Part shown: positions 53,802 to 64,000 of the stretch, in pieces
Layout: every line of letters starts with the position of its first letter
How positions within the stretch are numbered: the stretch's first letter is position 1
From: Calonectria ilicicola
Taxonomy: Eukaryota; Ascomycota; Sordariomycetes; Hypocreales; Nectriaceae
DNA: 64,000 bases
Assembly: GCA_020809705.1 (NCBI GenBank)
Contig: CP085834.1
Location: forward strand, 620,001-684,000
Reading direction: 5' to 3'
Notes under the pieces: model-generated
Databases searched by the model: none
The model's input: only the letters and a program-made list of their open reading frames with translations
Told to the model about the DNA's origin: nothing
Program-made: the position numbers and the translations under genes

Positions 53802-54947
53802 CCGTGGGCTAAAGACGGCATGATTTGAACGTGCAGTAAAAACAAAAACAAGTAATGACTGACGTAAAGTTTCAGCTAGAGAGAGAGCTTGGCAAAGTTG
53901 GATATGCAGAAACTATTGAACACAGATCATGGAGAAAAAAGACAGTTAGTGTACAGACTAAGAAGTATTCCATTGTCCTTCCCCCGTTGAACTAACCCAC
54001 CACAACTGTGGAGAAGCCACCCACCAGCAAGGCAAAATTCCAAAATCACCCGATCCAAGAATAAATTGACCGCGTACCCTCCTCCATCAAATCGGCGGCT
54101 CATGCCTAAAACAGTCTAGTATTGTGCTGACAGACTTGGATGCTGGTTCAAGTATTTGCGGCTCAAAAGTGATTGCGCGTACAGCCCCTAATACGCACTT
54201 CGCCTTAGACCAATCTCGGACGAGCCGAATGTCACAGGTAAGACTGTTGTTCTTCAACTTTCAGCCGCACTAGAAAGATGGTTATCCACTAGATTGTTTC
54301 ATTGGGCTACGTTGGAGTTTGCCGGCTTGCTTGTCAGGGCGCCACTTGTTTCTTGTGCTGCAAAGACGGAAGGCTTCCGCCCCGGGACAGCTGTGCGACA
54401 GCGCCTCAAAGGCTTATTAGTCGCATTTTCGGAAATTAGCACTCCACAAAGTGAATCCCACAAGGCTGTATCGGGTCCACATGTGCTGCCTAACCCAATG
54501 GCACATCTGAGATAGCGCCACATCCAACGAAGTGTATCTTATACGTTTGAATTGGTGATCCGTGTGGCTTTTCTGAAATGTCCAGACATTATCAATCTAA
54601 ATCAGGATATCAAATCCGGGTATAATGCCCAGTTATTCGACAGATTGGTGTAGTTCATCCCCTCAAGATTGGACGAAATGGGCTGACAGGTTGGTCGAGG
54701 CTTGTCCAACTGCATTTTCAACCCCCACCCACTCGATCGAGCGACCCATATTTGACAGAGGAATAGCGGGGCGTGAGCCCCATCACAACGGTGTGCTTGC
54801 TGGGGCAGCCCCATTCAGAACCTTCAGATCACTTTCCGCATCGACTATCATCGGGTACGGTCCCCAGGGTACAGTAACCGTCAGGTACTGCACCTCTTCC
54901 CTCCAAGAAAAGTCCTTTCCCAGTGCACATACTATGAGAGCCTTCTA
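53802..54947. other. Divergent intergenic region, about 1.1 kb
   Basis: Lies between the starts of the minus-strand surface-protein gene and the plus-strand A1-like relic. Only short frames; nothing supported. Confidence 0.4.
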
Positions 54948-56930
54948 ATGAGGCACTGGGCCATGTTTTCCTCCTCCACGATGTTGCCATTCTTAGTTGC
55001 GTTCTTTGTCTTGGCATCTCTCGCGTCTGGCTCTGACGAAAGACTTGTTATTCAATCCACAGACAACACAAAAGCACTGAAAGCAGTTGTGATATCTCCA
55101 AGCGAATATTTGTAAGTCAAACTAATTTAAGTTTCTTGCTAAACCAGTCACTAACCTGGTGACTAGTGAAGGCAACGATGGGCCATGGAGCACCTTTAAC
55201 CTCCGTGTCGGAACTCCAAAACAGGACGTTCGCGTTCTTGTTTCGACAACATCCCCAGAAACTTTAGTTGTACTGTCCGAGTATGGCTGTTCGACATCAG
55301 TTTTTTCAGAGGTCCCTTCGGATTGCGCTGTATCAAGAGGTAACCTATTTACACTAAACGAATCATCCACTTGGTACGAGGCGGGCATCTATTCCATAAA
55401 TGGTGGCGGCGTCGGCCTAGAGGCAAACCTAGGTTACAGTCAAACAGCAGAGTTTGGCCTGGAAACACTGGGTGTTGGGCTTGTGAACGGCAGCACTGGA
55501 CCTACGCTCAAAAACCAGACCGTCGCCGGCATAGCCACCGCGTCGCCATTCTACTTGTACGCGATTGTTTTTCTTATTGGCTGGTCATTTATACTAACTT
55601 AATGACGTACAGAGGAATATTTGGCCTAAATACCCAGCCAGTCAACTTTACTTCTCTTGGAAATTATTCGGCGCCTTCATTTGTCACGACATTAAAGGAC
55701 GAGAATGTTATCCCAAGTCTTAGCTGGAGCTACACTGCAGGAGCAAAATACCGTACGTTGCATTCCCTTACGATGGAGTGATATCTGTTCCAATCAACTG
55801 CTTGAACAGGTCTCAAGCAAGTCTATGGACAGCTCATATTTTCGGGATACGATACGTCTAGGTTCACTGAAAATTCTGTCAGCTTCAGCATGGCTGATGA
55901 TGTCACTCGCGATCTCGTCGTCGCCCTCCAGTCTATATCGTACAGCGGTTCCGATAAGTCAACGCTTCTATCTTCTTCAATCAACATCTTCATCGATTCG
56001 ACCGACCCTAATTTTTAGCTCCCTGACGATGTGTGTGACGCGTTTGAATCAGCATTCGGACTGACGTTGGACAATACAACTGGATTATACCTGGTTAATG
56101 ATACACATCATAGTTCGCTTGTCAAGACTGATGCCGAGGTATCCTTTCAACTTTCGGATGTACTTGACGGTGGTGATTCTCTGACAATAACTCTTCCGTA
56201 TGATGCTTTTGCGCTGCAGGCAGAGTACCCACTGGTTGAAAACACCAGCTATTATTTCCCACTTAAACGGGCGGCAAACGACACCCAGTACACTTCGGGT
56301 CGTGCATTTCTGCAAGAAGCGTAAGTTCTTTCCAGTATTTAATAGTGTATGAAATATGCTCAATATTGTTCCAGTTACCTGACAGCAGATTACGAGCGCC
56401 GCGTCTTCAATGTGTCGCAATGCACATTGGTCGAAGGAGCAGAGGAGAGCATCGTCACAATCACATCCACGGATTCCCATTCAGATTCTGATTCCTCCGC
56501 GTCGTCCTCGGCTACCTCGAGTGCGGTGGATCCTCATGTCCCAACCATGGGTCGCGGTACGATCGCAGGCATTGTAATTGGATGTGTAGTCATCCTATGC
56601 CTGGTCGCTGCTGTCATATTCTTCCTCCGCCGACGCCAAGGAGCGGCTAAGAATAGTGAGAACTCGACCAGTGTTCCTGAAACGCCCGATTCTGGGTTGG
56701 AGTATTTAGATCCCAAGTCGGAGCAAAGTTTGTCACAGCCTGCAAGTAGATGTGGCGAGCTGGAAGGTGATGACTATCAAACACATCAGTTACATGGGGA
56801 TTCAACGATCGTCCGGCCTAGACTTGAGTTCTTTGAGTTGGCAGGAAGCCTAGGGCGGAGAATGGAGCTGGATGCCGTGTCAACTGTGACTGGACACTCA
56901 CAGGATGACAAGTCACACAATCCTCCTTAA
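54948..56930 (+). pseudogene. A1-family aspartic-protease-like membrane protein, catalytically dead and broken
   Basis: Blocks 54948-55112, 55167-55556, 55613-55752, 55810-56320 and 56375-56930. They give a signal peptide (MLPFLVAFFVLASLASG), a pepsin-like fold (WSTFNLRVGTPKQDVRVLV, NVIPSLSWSYTAGAKY, GQLIFSGYDTSRF, VFNVSQC), a Ser-rich stalk, one membrane helix (GTIAGIVIGCVVILCLVAAV) and a cytosolic tail. The first catalytic motif, normally DTG, reads STT (in VSTTSPETL); the second is DST. So the family member is a pseudoprotease, perhaps a surface sensor (inference). The copy is also damaged: four A at 55080-55083 shift the signal-peptide frame away from the next exon, and a TAG at 56016-56018 stands just before LPDDVCDAF, where a Trp would be expected from my recollection of relatives. 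I therefore call it a pseudogene. Confidence 0.78.
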
Positions 56931-58605
56931 ATATATACATAGAATTCTACATTCTCTTTCGATGCAAGCCTCTCCCTTCAACGTAGTATCAAGGACCCTT
57001 CAAAGAAGTTTGATTAGCTATAGTTATGCTTATCCAACGCAACTAATCGGATCCAACTGATCTGTATACCCGCCACACATACTCTACGCCAGCCCCTGCC
57101 ACCACCCTTGATAACCGAATCTGACTTAGCACAGCTTTTATTGCAACCGGTTATTAAGTGACTTAACCTCGAATCTTTGATCGGACAAGTTCAATTACAT
57201 ATCTTCTAGTTATATGATATTTAAATGCAATTTACGTATATTCTGTGCAAATAGTACATGATTTTCCAATCCTCGAAAATTGATTGTGAGGATAGTTACT
57301 TGCACTGCCACCACCGCTACACTCACGTGGTACGGCTAGACACGGCTAGCCTAGGCACGACACAATGGGGCAGGATTGGTGATCAGATCGCTCCCAAGGG
57401 TGCATGGCAGCAAGTCATTTAAATATCGATTATACATCTAAGAATTTCAAATTCTTAAAAATTATGGAAATAAAAAAACCCATCTAATGATGGGTAATAT
57501 AAAATTAAATAAACTCAAATAAGATCCATTTTCCCCCCCATTTCATTTCATATAATTAGCTGGTAAACTAAGTATAGGGTAGGATACGAGCTAATTATTT
57601 TCCTGATGCTTTGTTGGAGTGGTCAGAGCGTAGCACGACCACAAAATCGCATACGAGTTGATTGAGATGGAGTTCACTGGGCTACGAGGACGTTGTATAT
57701 GAATGGCTTGGACCTCGTCCAAATTTGTTGTTCCTGTCAACGAGAGGAACAGTTGAGCATGATCGCAGGCTTCAGGAGGGTGCATATGGGCTGGAAGTTT
57801 GGCGGCAATGGACTCGCCTAACATCGCCGTCGTTGCATTATCATCTCTCTGATGTTTGCTTAAGCGGTGAGTCGTCAAACCTTCTGGTGTTTGCGATGCT
57901 TACAACGGGAGCCTTACGCGAGCCATCCAAGCTTGGGCCTCTAGGCTATCCGAGCTCTATCGCTTCAAAGCATCAAGGCAGGGGTTATTATGCTAAATAA
58001 TTAGTTTAGCTATCAACAACACGTTATGGTTGGTGGAGGTTTTCATGTTTAACTGCGGGCGGGAACTCAGTCTTGATGTTTTGTTTTAATGTTTGACAAC
58101 GCCATTGTCACCACATTTTGAGTATGATTGCCACAACTGTTGGAAGGAAGATGATTCTCTGTATCAGTTGGCAGATTTTAGCGTCAGAAAGCGGGTTCAG
58201 TGATGGCTGGTGTAAGAATGAGGCTTTTGTTATCAGTATGGCAACAATGATATCAAATCGCTAGTCCAAAGGCTCATGGCGCGGCTGTCCATAATCCAAA
58301 CAACTCCTCTCATACTTGCCCATAAACGAACCAATAGTGTCTGTGGTGGAGACCTGGGAGAATGCGCCATGTTAGATGAGGTCCACTCGCTTGGCTCCCC
58401 GTCACTTTCAATTTTTGTCCCATCATGTGAGGTGTTGGTTGGTTGGTTTGCTCAACAGTATCAGCGCACACCGCAAATCTCCATGATCTTATCTACAACA
58501 CAAATCTCGCGCTACAGCAAATATATTGAGGCTGTGATTTGCTTGCTGCCTCATTCACTCATCATACCTTACCCGCTAATCGTTTGCCTTTCATCACCCC
58601 TCATC
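56931..58605. other. Intergenic, 1.7 kb, AT-rich in the middle
   Basis: Contains a short perfect hairpin near 57478-57494 (CCCATC-TAAT-GATGGG) in an AT-rich block at 57420-57560, and opposed short frames at 57591-58000 without recognisable content. The next gene's frame is open upstream of its likely ATG, but that part lacks coding character. Confidence 0.4.
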
Positions 58606-59358
58606 ATGGACACCACCCAACAAGAGAAAGAGGAATACGTTTACAAGCCCCCAACCTTAGAAACCATCCCACAAATTGGGGTCGGGATTAGAGACGAGTC
58701 GCTTCCTTTCCTGATAAGAGATATGCAGCGTACTGGTTTCCACAAATGGGGATTTCTCATCTACCGATGCACGTACTCTGATGATGCTACCTGGGAACGA
58801 TACATCGAACTCATGAAACAAGCCACCATGGAAGCCCTGGAATTTGGTGGGCGTGACCTGCTTCTTCCTCAGTATCTTGACTGGACAATTATAGAAGATC
58901 GAGAAGCGCTAGACAATGCATCCAAAGCCGATGTCCGTGCTAGGTTTTCAGAATGGATTTCCCAAAGAAGCGCCCAGAGAGATGGTCCTGGCGCAGATCA
59001 CCCTAGAGCAAAGCGTATTACACGGTTCAACTTCTGTATTATTGTTGATCAGAAATGTCTGGACACATTGCCGCAGTATGATGATTGGAGGAAAGCTGGA
59101 GCTCAAGGAGTGAACCGATATCTCGTGTGCGTTATTCTTGATGAGGATTGTGAACCAGACGGGGAAGGGGAAGATGGCTATCCTGATATAGAGGGATGCA
59201 CTAAATACTTTCCTGGCTGGATCTACTGTGATGTTAAATGCATCCCAGGGATTTACGACACATTGAGCGTTGAGGAATTGACTGACGGCTATAAGTCATA
59301 TGTACGACCTCTAGGGATATACCCTGCGGTGAACAAGGATATTTCTATGCCTCTATAA
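58606..59358 (+). CDS. Conserved-looking fungal hypothetical protein, 250 residues
   Basis: The open frame begins earlier (58276), but the ATG at 58606 in CATCATGGAC context, followed by an acidic start (MDTTQQEKEEYVY), is the better start. The protein is compact, with KWGFLIYRCTYSDDATWERY near residue 45, DVRARFSEWISQRSAQ, RFNFCIIVDQKCLDTLP and a C-terminal PGWIYCDVKCIPGIYD-L. No signal peptide, membrane helix or catalytic signature is visible. The W-G-F-x-I-Y-R-C-T-Y opening is, from memory, common to multi-copy Eurotiomycete proteins of unknown function. No operon-like or functional link to its neighbours is evident. Confidence 0.7.
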   Translation: MDTTQQEKEEYVYKPPTLETIPQIGVGIRDESLPFLIRDMQRTGFHKWGFLIYRCTYSDDATWERYIELMKQATMEALEFGGRDLLLPQYLDWTIIEDREALDNASKADVRARFSEWISQRSAQRDGPGADHPRAKRITRFNFCIIVDQKCLDTLPQYDDWRKAGAQGVNRYLVCVILDEDCEPDGEGEDGYPDIEGCTKYFPGWIYCDVKCIPGIYDTLSVEELTDGYKSYVRPLGIYPAVNKDISMPL

Positions 59359-60361
59359 AAGGAGACTGATCTAGATCTCATCCTTGGTTTTGAATATTAT
59401 GTAATAAAGTGTGATAATTCTATAATGTTATAAATTTGGGTTCTTTTGCCTTTGATTGTTTCACGGCTCTATCCTGAGACTTAGTATGGGTACAGAAAAG
59501 GATGAGGTCCAATGAACTTTAATGCCTTTTTTGCAAACAATAATGTTATAAAACATCTAATTCCTATTTCTCAGGGGCTAGTCAGACGGCTCCACTCAGT
59601 TATCCGGCTATATCGCTCGATGGCATGTGCACGACAACCCCATTGAATTGGGCTGTTGCAAGGAGTCCTTGCTACCAAGAGTCCACACAGCTGGGTGCTG
59701 TGGGCGAATCAAACCCCGTAGACCTCAATTACAGAGGCTGAGGAATAACGGGACTATCCGAAACTTCATGTGGTGGGGTAGCCCTATCTTAGCTGACCCT
59801 GGAATGTGGGACCTGAATATTTGAATCCCTGTGTCCTAACCATGACAACGTGGCAGAGTGACCCAGTATTCGGGGACCAGTCGAAAGCGGGTCCCCGATA
59901 CGACGTGAATCCCAAGGATCGGGGACTATTCAGCCTATAATGATGAAGCAGCCAGGAGAACACAGCCTTGCATGGTTCTAGCAAGTGGATTTCATCTACG
60001 CAAAAATTTAATATTAAATGCTCTTGGCAATGTATGACTAGCCTTGAATAGGGCTGTCAGGGTTCATTATCAAGGATTAATCTCGTATGGATGTCTTTGG
60101 ATGCCAGAGGTCTTCGGCTAATTCATAGGCTCCCTCCGAAAGGGTTTCCTTAATTTTGATGACAGTCGACGATGTTTCCGTTCCTATAAAGTCTTGATAC
60201 AATCTCTTGAATTGACTACAACGCTCTCTACTAGTCACCCACACTCATTGACACTCATTTACACTCATTTTTCAACAATAACTTCAGCCTTGCTTTGCTT
60301 TTATTTCTCTTTCTTCTTTGTTGCATAGACATTTTAAATTCTTTGCTCCACCACCATCAAT
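59359..60361. other. Intergenic, 1 kb
   Basis: Includes a short inverted repeat near 59873-59899 (GGGGACC ... GGTCCCC) and the promoter of the PLAC8 gene, whose pyrimidine-rich leader with repeated ACACTCATT words lies at about 60240-60270. No gene is supported. Confidence 0.45.
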
Positions 60362-60877
60362 ATGGAAGCCGGACCGCAGACCGAAGAGTGGCAGAATGGA
60401 CTTTGCAACTGCTCTCCCTGTGGCACTTGCCTCTTAGGCACATATGTCCCGGCTATACGTGAGTTTCCCTCGACAACCTAACATGGAATCTTCCAAGAAC
60501 TGACTCTTGATACATAGTCTATGGACGTACCGCCCAGCGACTAGAAAACCCCACGGAGACGGAAATCACCAACTGTAATTCTGATTGCGGTCTGTTCTGC
60601 GGGCTACAATTTCTCATCAGCTGCGGCTGGATGTACGTTCAGATTGATTCCGTTACAAACCCATACATGCTAACATATTCACAGCTTGGCAATGAAACAG
60701 AGAACAGAAATTCGCGAGAAATTTGGAATCGAGGGTTCGGGATTTTCGGACTGCTGCACTGCGTTTTGGTGTCCTTGCTGTGCTCTGATTCAGCAAGACA
60801 AAGAGGTCAAACATCGTAATATGACGGAAACGGTGACTAAAGGCTATCAGGCTCAAGAGGATATGAAAATGAATTAG
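60362..60877 (+). CDS. PLAC8-family cysteine-rich protein, three exons
   Basis: Exons 60362-60458, 60518-60632 and 60685-60877 encode 134 residues with consistent phases. The introns are 59 nt (GTGAGT to CATAG) and 52 nt (GTACGT to CACAG, branch GCTAAC). The protein opens EWQNGLCNCSPCGTCLLGTYVP, the usual start of the PLAC8 (Cys-rich) domain, continues CNSDCGLFCGLQFLISCGW, and has the defining CCTAFWCPCCALIQQDKEV near residue 100. Family members are small plasma-membrane-associated proteins linked to cell size, cadmium resistance and metal handling in plants and fungi; the role here is not known. Length and cysteine spacing fit a complete gene, and the splice model restores the motif across both junctions. 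Confidence 0.9.
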
Positions 60878-61989
60878 TGGCAGAATATCTTCCTCTTCTA
60901 ACGCTAACGAGGAAAGAAATTCCTGCTTTTTTCGTGGAAATCTGTTTTTTGTACTAGATAAGATTTGATACTTGAACACCGCATTGAAATAGAAATAGCG
61001 AGGGGATGCTGTGTAATATTATACTCACAAAAAAAAAAAAAGAAATCCAAGACAGAGTGTGCGATTGAAATTGTTCCTTGCTTTTAGAATTAATGCATTA
61101 TTTGATGCGAGAAAAAAACGCACTTCCGCGCCGTTGCAACAGGAGATGAATTAGGTCGTATGGATAATGAGACTCTGGAGTTAGACTCAATCACCGACAT
61201 AGTGAGAAGGCTTCTTTCATCGCCCACGTGGAGCGTTTCAGGGATCGGGATTTGGTTGAAAAAATATGATGGACGCTGAAGGGATTGCTATGCCATTAGG
61301 CACGACGTTTACTGGTGTATTTAGGTACTGCAGGAGCTGGAATATCGATGGATATGGGATGGAATTATATAAAGAGGGCGTGAACCCCATGCTGCATACA
61401 AAAAGGTTCTAGGTCGTGTCGTATCGTGCACTAAGAGAGACGTGTGAATATTGGCACGTGCAGACTCAATAACTAAGTCAGAACCAATCCAACCAAAAAT
61501 TTATTAGTGTGCCACGCCGCTGGAAAGAGCAAAAAGGGACATTGACCGACTGAATGCGAGACATTATATCGACGCAGGGGGCGGACGAGGCGGATAGTGG
61601 GCCCCACAACAGCACTGTGAGGTGTTCCACAAATGGTTAGACATGGAAGATGGTTTTCTCAAGACTGAATAAGCTTAACCCCCATTAACTATGTTGATCA
61701 CTTACGGTACTATGCCTGAACAGTTATCCAATTTGGAACTCTCTGGAAAGGTTTCTTAAATAATCTTTACATCTTAATCCGAGCTGCTACAATTTGCGAT
61801 GTAGCTGAGGCCGCTAACCAGGCATCTGTTTCAACATGGTTGCCTCGTGTTTCATGGTGCAAAGACGCGTCTGGTCCGCAACGGGTCGCCTTGAAAGGCA
61901 GCCAGGGGTAAACGCCTACATAATCAGATTCCTTTTCAATTTGACTGTGTCCTGGCACTCTGCTAGCGACGGATTTGTATTCTTGAATC
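60878..61989. other. Intergenic, 1.1 kb, with an A-tract
   Basis: An A-tract of about 13 bases lies near 61028-61041. Otherwise there is no coding or repeat signal; promoter of the HET gene on the right. Confidence 0.4.
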
Positions 61990-63291
61990 ATGCGGGTCCT
62001 TGATACCACCACCTACGAGCTAGTTTCTGGGGAACAGAATGCCTTCAAACAAGAAGGTTATGCAATACTCTCACATCGTTGGGTCGGGGTAGAAATCACC
62101 CTGGACAGACTACCGACACGTCTGCCAGGACTCAGAACGGGTGCATGCCCCCAGGCCACCCCACAGCTAGACAAAATCCGCGGCGCATGCCAGACCGCAC
62201 GAGATCTGGGATTTAGGTGGATGTGGATCGACTCTTGTTGCATTGATAAAACGAGCAGTGCTGAATTGTCCGAGTCAATCAACTCCATGTTCAAGTGGTA
62301 TCTTGATGCTGAAATTTGCATCACGTACCTCCAAGATGTGGAAAGAAGAGCGAGTGTGTCGACACAAGGACCTGAGGTTTTTACAGATGTCAAGACTAGG
62401 AAGCCATCCGAGTGGTTCACACGTGGATGGACGCTTCAAGAGCTCATAGCATCGCGGAAGATGCAGTTTTATGACAAAAATTGGCAATTCCTCGGCGACA
62501 AGACTGCCCTCGCCAAAGTACTCGAGAACATTACTAGGATAAGCGCAAACTATCTCAACGGCACAGAAGACTTCAGACAAGCTTCTATTGCGGCAAGGAT
62601 GAGCTGGATGGCCGGACGGGAGACTAGCCGCATAGAGGATATTGCCTACAGTATGTTGTGAATATTCGACAAAAACATGACACTACAGTATGGAGAGGGA
62701 ATGAGAGCTTTTTCAAGATTTCAAGAAGAGCTCCTTAAATCTTCAACCGACGAATCCTTATTTGCGTGGCGGATGCCCGAAGTTGGTGCTGGAGTCAAGT
62801 ACAACCTTCATCAAGAAGGCTGGGACTCAGACGAATGGGGGATCTTAGCGGCCTGCCCAGAATGGTTTCGAGATTCGGGCGACATCCGGCCGGATCATTC
62901 GCTTACCAGGAAACGAGGGGGTTTCTCCATAACCCAACGGGGCGTGCAGGCGGCAATGCCAGAACTTGGCTCTGTGAAAGAGGCCCTTGCTGCGTTCTGC
63001 GCTGCGATGACCTTGATTTTACTCCCACTTGCGTGCATCTATACATTGAGAAGTCGAAAGAATCCAATCGCTCTGACGCTCAATTGCTACGTCGAGGATG
63101 GGAACGGACGAAAGGAGTTCGTATACGTCTGCCTAAAAGTATTAAATCCTCACCCGGGTAGAACATTGAGACGATTTAGATGTAATGAGCTGGTGTTCGG
63201 ATTCGCTGAATTCACTAGCGGGGAGAATGTGTCACAGGGAAATCCGGATGTCGGAACAATATTGCAGCCTGAACTCAGACGAATGGATTAG
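61990..63291 (+). pseudogene. HET-domain (heterokaryon incompatibility) protein, nonsense-interrupted
   Basis: The ATG at 61990 begins MRVLDTTTYELV, the usual start of small fungal HET proteins. The HET domain is complete: YAILSHRWVG, KIRGACQTARDLGFRWMWID-CCIDK, SMFKWYLDAEICITYL and EWFTRGWTLQELIA. Right after it the conserved EDIAYSMLGIFD-type stretch reads IAYSML-stop-IFDKNM: a TGA at 62659-62661 sits where Gly is normal, and the same frame resumes with YGEGMRAFSRFQEELL and runs to 63291. Without the stop the protein would have 433 residues. The only small GT-AG candidate here is under 40 nt and would change frame, so a nonsense mutation (GGA to TGA) fits best. The intact family triggers cell death on fusion of unlike strains. 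The truncated product would still include the whole HET domain. Confidence 0.85.
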
Positions 63292-63555
63292 AGATTATGT
63301 TCGCCTTTATCAGCGTTAATAGACCCAAGTCAAGTAACACTGCGTCTAAATTCCATTTTCTTGTTTATGTTACTTTAAATGATAGTGGTTAAGTAGTATA
63401 TCAATGTTGAATAGTGTTCAGCCAATGGTTTGCAATATGTATGTTTCGATTACCTACTTCAATCATAGCACACAGTCTAAATCTAAATAAAAAGAGAAAG
63501 ACCACATAATCGAAACAAAATCCCTTCAAATTCGACTACAGTACGTTGACAGTTA

Positions 63556-64000
63556 TTATGCAGTCTGGATGCGGTCTACATATCTGCGAACAAACACCTC
63601 GTCAATCGGAGGCGCGGGATAATCGTGACCCCCAAGAACATTTTGTCCAGGTGGCAACGCCTTGATCATGGACGTCGTATTTTCATCAGTGTACCCATCA
63701 ATTACAGCCGTAATACGAGCCAGCGAGCTCTTTGGATGTGCGGAAGTATACTCGAGGGCATGTTTCTGCCACTCACTAAAGCATAAAATCCTCTTTTCAT
63801 CACTGCTGGTCGCGCTCAACAAATTGAAAAATTCATCAAAAGTGGGTGGATTTCGGTTCACAAAGTCAAAGTCCTTCCCAACGCGATGTCTTTCATGCGT
63901 CATAATTTCAACAATTGTCTTGGATAGATAGTCGACTGGCAAAACAGACGATAAATCGCCATCCAGCGACGGGAAAGCACCAAGTTCAAGACTTCCAGTG
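63556..64000 (-). CDS. C-terminal end of a thioester-reductase (NAD-binding) domain, cut by the right window edge
   Basis: The minus-strand frame is open from the window edge to a stop at 63556-63558, about 147 residues. It reads LPVDYLSKTIVEIM followed by DFDFVNRNPPTFDEFFNLL and a C-terminal helix region ending EVFVRRYVDRIQTA. This is the end of the short-chain-dehydrogenase-type reductase domain found at the C-terminus of fungal adenylate-forming reductases and reductive NRPS/PKS enzymes, which release a carrier-bound acid as aldehyde or alcohol with NADPH. The rest of the enzyme (adenylation, carrier, NADPH-binding motif) must lie to the right. Whether it is a stand-alone A-T-R enzyme or part of a larger synthase cannot be told. 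Confidence 0.75.
   Translation of the reverse strand, partial: TGSLELGAFPSLDGDLSSVLPVDYLSKTIVEIMTHERHRVGKDFDFVNRNPPTFDEFFNLLSATSSDEKRILCFSEWQKHALEYTSAHPKSSLARITAVIDGYTDENTTSMIKALPPGQNVLGGHDYPAPPIDEVFVRRYVDRIQTA

Noticed and set aside
57478..57494. Perfect 6-bp hairpin CCCATC-TAAT-GATGGG
   Set aside because: Too short in AT-rich DNA to distinguish from chance, and not tied to a gene end.
59740..59860. Possible tRNA-like segment around TTTGAATCCC
   Set aside because: No acceptor stem or clover-leaf pairing could be built around it.
62650..62688. Intron GTATGT to TACAG that would remove the HET-gene stop
   Set aside because: At 39 nt it is too short and the product changes frame, losing the conserved YGEGMRAFSRF sequence.
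1..64000. CRISPR arrays, rRNA genes, telomeric repeats
   Set aside because: None seen; CRISPR arrays are not expected in a fungal nuclear genome.

Overview
The window is from a filamentous ascomycete (Pezizomycotina; gene families and style suggest Eurotiales such as Penicillium or Aspergillus, which is inference). The evidence is short introns of about 50-75 nt with GTRNGT donors and CTRAC-like branch sites, fungal-only families (HET domain, NACHT-WD40, Clr5-ankyrin, fungal bZIP, ArsH/ACR3/ACR2 arsenic genes) and a multimodular NRPS. It reads as accessory, fast-evolving chromosome rather than conserved core: several genes are broken by one or two mutations, a hAT transposon is inserted, and intergenic gaps are long.

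Layout. 1-5551 holds the 3' end of an NRPS (A-T-C-A-T-terminal C). 6053-6559 is a frameshifted Ser/Thr- and Cys-rich secreted-protein relic. 6959-8113 encodes a NAPE-PLD-like metallo-beta-lactamase-fold hydrolase. 8438-9588 is an F-box-like/Cys-rich three-exon gene. 9841-10219 is a small PLDc_N membrane protein. 11231-13487 encodes a duplicated beta-domain fused to a long coiled coil. Beside its TATA-like box sits a complete hAT transposon (13614-16695) with perfect 20-bp terminal inverted repeats and an exact 8-bp target duplication. 18615-22429 is a two-exon NACHT-WD40 NLR-like receptor whose N-terminus looks like a HET-s-type amyloid motif. 23435-25252 is a seven-exon MFS (DAL5-like) transporter, and 26864-29152 a large membrane protein.

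29612-34665 is a divergently transcribed pair of large unrecognised proteins: one long-helical, with a hydrophobic segment resembling alpha-helical membrane-inserting proteins, the other helical with H-type-lectin-like beta modules. A truncated membrane-protein fragment follows. 36546-41833 is an arsenic-resistance cluster: bZIP regulator, ACR3 arsenite efflux pump, ACR2 arsenate reductase and ArsH. ACR3 has no visible start codon and its first intron does not splice in frame. 42692-46491 is a Clr5-ankyrin gene with one in-frame stop. 47064-47423 (minus) is a secreted precursor with two Kex2-bounded peptide repeats. 49159-50586 encodes a C2H2 zinc-finger factor, 51891-53801 a secreted, probably GPI-anchored repeat protein, 54948-56930 a decayed catalytically dead A1-protease-like membrane protein, 58606-59358 a conserved hypothetical, 60362-60877 a PLAC8 protein, 61990-63291 a HET-domain gene with a nonsense codon, and 63556-64000 the C-terminal end of a thioester-reductase domain running off the right edge.

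The arsenic genes form one pathway: arsenate reduction, arsenite export, organoarsenical oxidation and regulation. The NACHT-WD40, Clr5-ankyrin and HET genes belong to families tied to fungal non-self recognition, and two of the three carry an in-frame stop. Splice sites were assigned by eye from donor, acceptor and branch motifs and frame continuity; no alignment or search was run.
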